From a bacterium (GTDB lineage Bacteria; 4484-113; JAGGVC01), in the NCBI GenBank assembly GCA_039961635.1, contig JABRWB010000012.1, positions 1 through 64,000 of the forward strand: DNA of 64,000 nt, read 5' to 3'. Under the pieces are notes generated by a model, which had not been told where the DNA came from, did not search any database, and saw only the letters and a list, made by a program, of their open reading frames with translations. The translations under genes and the position numbers were made by a program. This document shows positions 59,582 to 64,000 of the stretch, piece after piece. Position 1 is the stretch's first letter; every line of letters starts with the position of its first letter.

Positions 59582-59741
59582 CCTTTAACTCTCCTTGGAT
59601 TCAACCGTCCGGACTTGAGGCCGCCGCCAAGACAAGAAAGCACGCAGGGACGAAGATACAAGGCCAATACGGCTCAATCAATCAAGCCGCATTCGCATCC
59701 TGCCTCCGGCCAAGCGGCTCGCAACGCCGCCGTCCAGATAG

Positions 59742-59780
59742 TTGTAGATTACAAATATCAGATATTCGAAGGATTGTCAA
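59742..59780 (-). promoter_or_regulatory. Promoter with palindromic candidate operator for the MarR gene
   Basis: On the minus strand a perfect TTGACA (59780-59775) is followed, 17 bases on, by TATTTG (59757-59752), a weak -10. Between and over them lie AATATCtGATATT (59766-59754, perfect 6-1-6) and TTGTAatcTACAA (59754-59742, perfect 5-3-5). The layout fits repression by a dimeric MarR regulator. The predicted leader before the TTG at 59581 is about 165 bases. Confidence 0.6.
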
Positions 59781-59860
59781 GTAGAAAATGTGGTTTCGCT
59801 CAAAATGCTTATGCGCTGTATCCGATCGTTCCGCAAGGCCTGATGCGACGAATCCGCCTG

Positions 59861-62800
59861 TCAAAGAGTTTCCCCCCAGCGGTAACCGATTTGGCCCGCA
59901 TCCCGCTCGTCTATCACGCCGTCCGCGTTGCAGTCGAACAGCGGATTGAATCCGGTGTCGGCGCTCGTCAGGAAAAGCACATCCGAGAAGCCGTCGAGAT
60001 CACCTTCGCCGACCGTCCCGTCGCCGTTGGTATCGCCCACTAGGTTATACAGCCAAAATGGAAGCGAAATAGGGATCGATGAATCCCCGTTCGAGTTGAA
60101 CGCCGTCACTACAACCTGCGCCCTTTGATTCGGAAGGGCGTTGTTTCCCACGCTGAAAGTGACGCCGAACGGCTCGTCCGAGATTTGGAACAATTGGTCG
60201 TACTCATCCTCCCGGCCGAGAGGCGCGTAATCCAGCCTGTATTCCACTCTTTCGACATAGGTAAGGCCGCTGACCGAAAACGTCGCACTGTATTGATTCG
60301 TGATCTTTCCGAATATCCCGCTCGGGTTCATCGAGGCCTGCTCCACCACCGGCCATTTGAGAACGACGGACCGGTTGTTGATTTCGACGTCGTCCAGCCA
60401 TGCGCCAATTCCGTTTGTCTGGTCGTTCCCCCACGCCCACCAGCAAAGCGCGCCCGAATATCCCTTGTAGTTGTTCAGCGGGAACAGCTCCTGGTACCAA
60501 TCCGGCCGGTCGTTCGCCCATCCGCCGATCCACATGTAACCTTCCCAAGTGTTGTAAAGGTAAAGCCCGCCGCCGAAACCGTCCGGCAAATCCGCCTTGA
60601 ACCAGTACGCAAGCACCGGATCGTCGACCGCGTCGCCCGCAAGATCCACGCATTGACGTCCCGCGGCCGGCGTAAGCCCGGAGTACCATAATCCTTCGCT
60701 GTTGTATTGTCCGAACGGCGCTTCATAGCCGAACGAAGTCGGCGCGGAGTGCGAGTCGGTCGTGACCGGCCGCCAGTCCGGCGCAATTCCGTCGGAGCCG
60801 TATCCCCAGTTATCAGTGCCGCCTTCAAGGTCGTCGAAAATCGGATAGGGGCGGTCGTTTTTCCACTTGAGCGAGATTGACGCAGGCTCGGACGGCAGTC
60901 CGTCGTTGTCCTCCGAAATCACCTTCAGGACGATATTCGGATGGTTGTCGTCGTCAAGTGTATTTCGAGTGTATTCCCAGGGAGCATCTTCATCAGTGGA
61001 AACCAGCCAGTCGTGCAGATAGAAATACACGCGCTCGACAGCGTTGTCGTCCGATGCGTCCGCGGTGAAGGTTGCATCGCCTGAAATGACGTCGCCTTCG
61101 ATGTGGCTTGTGATGGCCGCGGTAGGCGGATCGCTCGGCGCTTCCCGGAGCATGAAATCGTCTATGTTCGCTCCAAGCCCCGCGTCCGCGGTCGGATGCA
61201 CCGAGCCGGTGTACCTCAGCTCTATGTATGCGCCGGTGCCTTGCAATTCGAAAGTGCGGTTCCAGAGCGTCCATCCCCAGTTTGGCTGCACCCTGTCCAC
61301 AAGCCGCCAGGTCGCGCCTTCGTCGGTGGTCGCGTAAACCTCGAACGTATCGCGCGATCGGTAGAAAAATTTCATGTGTATCCGGTTCGTGAATCCGGAT
61401 ATGTCGACGCGCTGGCTGCGCAGCTTGTCCTTGTTAGCATTGTGCCAGGTGTCTGCTCCGCCGTACGGGCGCACCCAAGCCTCGTTGCCGGCGCCGAGCG
61501 GCGCGGGATCGCCGGGGCTGGTTCGCGTGTCCCATGCGGTGTATTGCCCGCCGGGTTCGCGCGGAGCGTTGAGGATTTTCCACTTGAATAAACCGCTTTC
61601 GAAATCGTCGGAAAGCGTTGTCACCCCGGCGTTGTCCACGGTCACGAAAATCGTGTCGGATGCGGACTGGCCGTTCCCGTCGAATGCGCGCGCGGTGATT
61701 TCAACCGATTTGTTGAACTCGACACGCGTGTTCCATGCGTAGTTGTACGGCGCGGAAGTCAGGTCCGCGGTCCATTCGCCGTCGATGAAAAGCTCGACTT
61801 TTGAAATCGAATCGTCGTCCGCCGCATCTACTGAAATCACTTCTCCGCCGCTTACGGTATCTCCCGGCCCCGGAGAAGTAATAGCGACCGACGGCGCGGA
61901 ATCCGGATACAAAAGAATGTCTGCCGTCATCACCGCGCCGGCGGGAGAAATGTTGTTGACCGTGATTCCGGTGGGCGCGCCGGAGTAGTCGTTGGAATTG
62001 GGATAAGTGACCGGCGATAACGAAGTTCCTTCCGTGTAATAATCGCCGGCGTTCGCTCCCCCACCGTTTTCGATTTCATCCAGTCCGTCCGCCTCCATAA
62101 GCTTGATGTACTTGTGGTCGGTGTACGAGTTGTTGTAACGCGTTCCCCCCCCTTCGTCGACGCGCGCATCTATATGCCATATCAGAAGACCGCTGTTTGG
62201 ATACCCTGCGTCCGAGCCTTCGGCCTGCCTGTTTTCGATCATGAAATATTCGGCCCACGGCGTCACGCCGTCGAACCATGGCATCGCAAGCACCGCGTCC
62301 GGATTTGCAATCACTTTGTCCAGCTGCTCTCCCGGCAGATTCGTGAACGTGATCGTTGGGGAAAGCCAGCCGAGCATATATTTGCTGAAGCAGCAATGCC
62401 CGCCCCAGCCGCCCATCATGTCGAGCCCGCCCACTCCGCCGCGCTCGCCCACCGAATCATCGTAGTCGTAATAATCGGGCAGCCCAAGTCCGTGGCCGGT
62501 TTCGTGAATGACGGTTCCGGGATCCCACACTTCCGGAAGCGGCGGCTCCTCACCGAAGTAGTACCATCGCTCCGGCTGCCATGAGTAGCTTCCGAATTCG
62601 ACGCCGTCCAGCGAAAATCCGCCCATCCACATCGCGAATCCCCACCAGTAAGTCGCCCAATCGCCGTTTGGCCCGGTCCAGAGAATCGTGAACCCGTCCA
62701 CCAGGCCGTCCTTGTCGTTGTCGTACTGCGAAAAATCCACGCCCGCGTCGTCCGCCGCGGTCAGCGCTTCGATAATGAGCTCGCGCTGGCGCTCCCCGTC

Positions 62801-63469
62801 GGTCGGCAATCCTTCGTTTTGATCGGGATGGTAATAGTCGCGTGTCCGGCTGGCCATATGCCAGGAAAAAACATCGCCCGTTATCTGAAGCTGGCCGTAG
62901 CTCTGCTCCAAATAATACTGTCGCAGGCCTATGTACGGCGCGCCGGGATCGCCGTCGCCGTAAAGCACGTCGTCGAACTGCTCTTCGGTGAAATAATGCG
63001 GGTAATTGGGGAATTCAATCGGCAGGCAGAACATCTTGACCGTACCGATTGAGGGGAGGACCGCAGTGTCCCTTGGCATTTCGAATCCGAGAACCAGCAG
63101 GTCGCGTTCGTCCACGACGCGGTCGTGATTAAGGTCGTATTCGATGTACGAAAGCTCGCGCGACGTGCTGCGGCCGATTTCGCTCGCGGATTTGCCGTCG
63201 AGCGAGCGGCCGAGATTGGCGAGTATTCCGTCGGCGATTTCGCGAGGACTCAATGCAGCGATTTCGAGCGCGCCGCGCTTGGGTACTTTTGCTTCCCAAT
63301 TGCCGAGCCTTTTCGCGTTTTCGAGCGCCTCGGCGTAAGTACCTTCGCGCTTCATCCGCTCGATCATTCCGGGCTTGGGCGGCTCAAGCGCAAAAGCATG
63401 GCATGGCAACAAAACCGGAACAGCGAAAATCGCGGCAACCGGAATAAGAAGGGCAGGGGAGGATTTCAT
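59861..63469 (-). CDS. Secreted M6-family metalloprotease with C-terminal dockerin-like segment
   Basis: 1202 residues with a signal peptide (about 1-28). An N-terminal helical region contains one calcium-loop-like stretch (DLNHDRVVDERDLLVLGFE, 112-130). The protease domain has the zinc motif HETGHGLGLPD (322-332), the immune-inhibitor-A-like M6 class. Ig-like beta domains follow (SVAITSPGPGDTVSGG; AITSHIEGDVISGD), then jelly-roll regions. The end carries a dockerin-like pair of loops (DTNGDGTVGEGDL and DCNADGVIDERDAG). The start ATG overlaps the stop of the upstream cohesin-like gene (ATGA), so the two are made together. Probably exported to the cell surface to degrade protein. Confidence 0.9.
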   Translation of the reverse strand: MKSSPALLIPVAAIFAVPVLLPCHAFALEPPKPGMIERMKREGTYAEALENAKRLGNWEAKVPKRGALEIAALSPREIADGILANLGRSLDGKSASEIGRSTSRELSYIEYDLNHDRVVDERDLLVLGFEMPRDTAVLPSIGTVKMFCLPIEFPNYPHYFTEEQFDDVLYGDGDPGAPYIGLRQYYLEQSYGQLQITGDVFSWHMASRTRDYYHPDQNEGLPTDGERQRELIIEALTAADDAGVDFSQYDNDKDGLVDGFTILWTGPNGDWATYWWGFAMWMGGFSLDGVEFGSYSWQPERWYYFGEEPPLPEVWDPGTVIHETGHGLGLPDYYDYDDSVGERGGVGGLDMMGGWGGHCCFSKYMLGWLSPTITFTNLPGEQLDKVIANPDAVLAMPWFDGVTPWAEYFMIENRQAEGSDAGYPNSGLLIWHIDARVDEGGGTRYNNSYTDHKYIKLMEADGLDEIENGGGANAGDYYTEGTSLSPVTYPNSNDYSGAPTGITVNNISPAGAVMTADILLYPDSAPSVAITSPGPGDTVSGGEVISVDAADDDSISKVELFIDGEWTADLTSAPYNYAWNTRVEFNKSVEITARAFDGNGQSASDTIFVTVDNAGVTTLSDDFESGLFKWKILNAPREPGGQYTAWDTRTSPGDPAPLGAGNEAWVRPYGGADTWHNANKDKLRSQRVDISGFTNRIHMKFFYRSRDTFEVYATTDEGATWRLVDRVQPNWGWTLWNRTFELQGTGAYIELRYTGSVHPTADAGLGANIDDFMLREAPSDPPTAAITSHIEGDVISGDATFTADASDDNAVERVYFYLHDWLVSTDEDAPWEYTRNTLDDDNHPNIVLKVISEDNDGLPSEPASISLKWKNDRPYPIFDDLEGGTDNWGYGSDGIAPDWRPVTTDSHSAPTSFGYEAPFGQYNSEGLWYSGLTPAAGRQCVDLAGDAVDDPVLAYWFKADLPDGFGGGLYLYNTWEGYMWIGGWANDRPDWYQELFPLNNYKGYSGALCWWAWGNDQTNGIGAWLDDVEINNRSVVLKWPVVEQASMNPSGIFGKITNQYSATFSVSGLTYVERVEYRLDYAPLGREDEYDQLFQISDEPFGVTFSVGNNALPNQRAQVVVTAFNSNGDSSIPISLPFWLYNLVGDTNGDGTVGEGDLDGFSDVLFLTSADTGFNPLFDCNADGVIDERDAGQIGYRWGETL

Positions 63470-64000
63470 GACTGCGCCTCCCTCGTCTCGGTGTCGAAGC
63501 TAATTCGCCTTCCCGATGAATCGCGCAGCTGCATGAAAGCGGGGTCGGACATGAATCCGAAGCGCCTGCTTGGATTTTCGTTTGAAATCACGCGGAATCT
63601 GACGCGCAGAAGCTCGCTTTCGCCCGGCCGGATTTGCGCACCGCCCGGCAGCGCCGTGAACGAAAACGGAACAGCACCTTCAAGATTCAGTCCGGCGACG
63701 GACAGCGTTTCATCCGGAAGTCCCGCGCCCCGGGAAGCCTTAATTGGCCGGTACTTTCGGGAATCGAAAACGATCCTCGTGCTGCCCTGGAATACCGGCT
63801 CGCAGTTTCGCACGCTCAAGACCGCGTCGAATTCGTCGCCGGTTTTGTAATCGGAAGATGCGGGCGTCACAAGCGAAAGCACCGTTCTTCCTCCGGCATC
63901 CGCTGCTAAGCCGGGATTCGATTCGCTGCCGCCGGTTGAATTCGGATGCATCGGGCTTTTGCCCGATTTGCATGCGGGAGCGGTCAACAGCGCCAGAAGC
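63466..64000 (-). CDS. Cohesin-like lipoprotein (5' end beyond window)
   Basis: At least 177 residues; the visible start reads LLALLTAPACKSGK, a lipoprotein signal with Cys, and the initiation codon lies past 64000. After a short spacer comes a beta-sandwich resembling cohesin (TGDEFDAVLSVRNCEPVFQG, TRIVFDSRKY, RVRFRVISN) that ends in FGFMSDPAFMQLRDSSG. The same ending is found in the 41729-43939 protein. The ATGA overlap with the dockerin-bearing protease suggests that this protein anchors the protease to the outer surface. Confidence 0.7.
   Translation of the reverse strand, partial: LLALLTAPACKSGKSPMHPNSTGGSESNPGLAADAGGRTVLSLVTPASSDYKTGDEFDAVLSVRNCEPVFQGSTRIVFDSRKYRPIKASRGAGLPDETLSVAGLNLEGAVPFSFTALPGGAQIRPGESELLRVRFRVISNENPSRRFGFMSDPAFMQLRDSSGRRISFDTETREAQS

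Noticed and set aside
1-64000. CRISPR array, rRNA genes, integrase or insertion-sequence transposase
   Set aside because: No regularly spaced repeats, no rRNA sequence and no reading frame with transposase or recombinase motifs were seen.

Overview
The window is 64 kb of mostly GC-rich bacterial chromosome. It points to a diderm (Gram-negative-type) heterotroph: there is a TonB-dependent receptor, an outer-membrane-barrel-like protein, several lipoproteins and a periplasmic-binding-protein transporter. Fused IcmF, a type-II-like IleRS, PKD/dockerin-like surface proteins and a GH57 enzyme together recall uncultivated candidate-phylum bacteria. I see no marker that fixes the phylum, so this is inference.

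Layout. 1-2.2 kb is compositionally foreign: an AT-rich secreted-protein gene bracketed by a near-perfect 48/49-bp inverted repeat whose arms carry outward-facing -10 boxes. 2.3-9.2 kb: a glutamine-synthetase-family gene divergent from icmF, a toxin-antitoxin locus whose mazF has an in-frame stop, and a DNA methyltransferase interrupted by in-frame dispersed repeats. 9.2-18.4 kb (minus strand): a membrane protein, fumarase alpha subunit, crotonase, IleRS, tRNA-Leu(UAA), an S1 protein, a divergent YchF and an M28 peptidase. 18.5-30.7 kb: a secreted protein, a B3/4-domain protein, Rex, a PAS/GAF/SpoIIE phosphatase, a secreted protein, threonine dehydrogenase and a very large PKD/dockerin-like lipoprotein.

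30.8-37.2 kb is a cobalamin-riboswitch-led B12 uptake operon (ATPase, binding protein, permease, TonB receptor) ending in a beta-propeller lipoprotein that may do the job of Bacteroides BtuG. B12 import fits the B12-dependent IcmF encoded earlier. 37.3-41.6 kb: DUF212 protein, TlyA, NAD kinase and an EF-G paralogue. 41.7-52 kb (mostly minus): cohesin-like lipoprotein, glycosyltransferase, RmuC, a D2-only Clp-type AAA+ protein, a sugar-nucleotide epimerase and CstA. 52-57 kb: outer-membrane-type protein, orphan HypF and a GH57 branching-enzyme-like protein. 57-64 kb (minus): pseudouridine synthase, a Cys-rich MarR regulator with a metallothionein-like small protein behind a palindromic promoter, and an M6 metalloprotease with a C-terminal dockerin-like pair of calcium loops, translationally coupled to a cohesin-like lipoprotein.

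The best candidates for something undescribed are the inverted-repeat cassette, the B12 operon with its propeller lipoprotein, the Cys-rich MarR/metallothionein-like pair, and the coupled cohesin-like/dockerin-protease pair.
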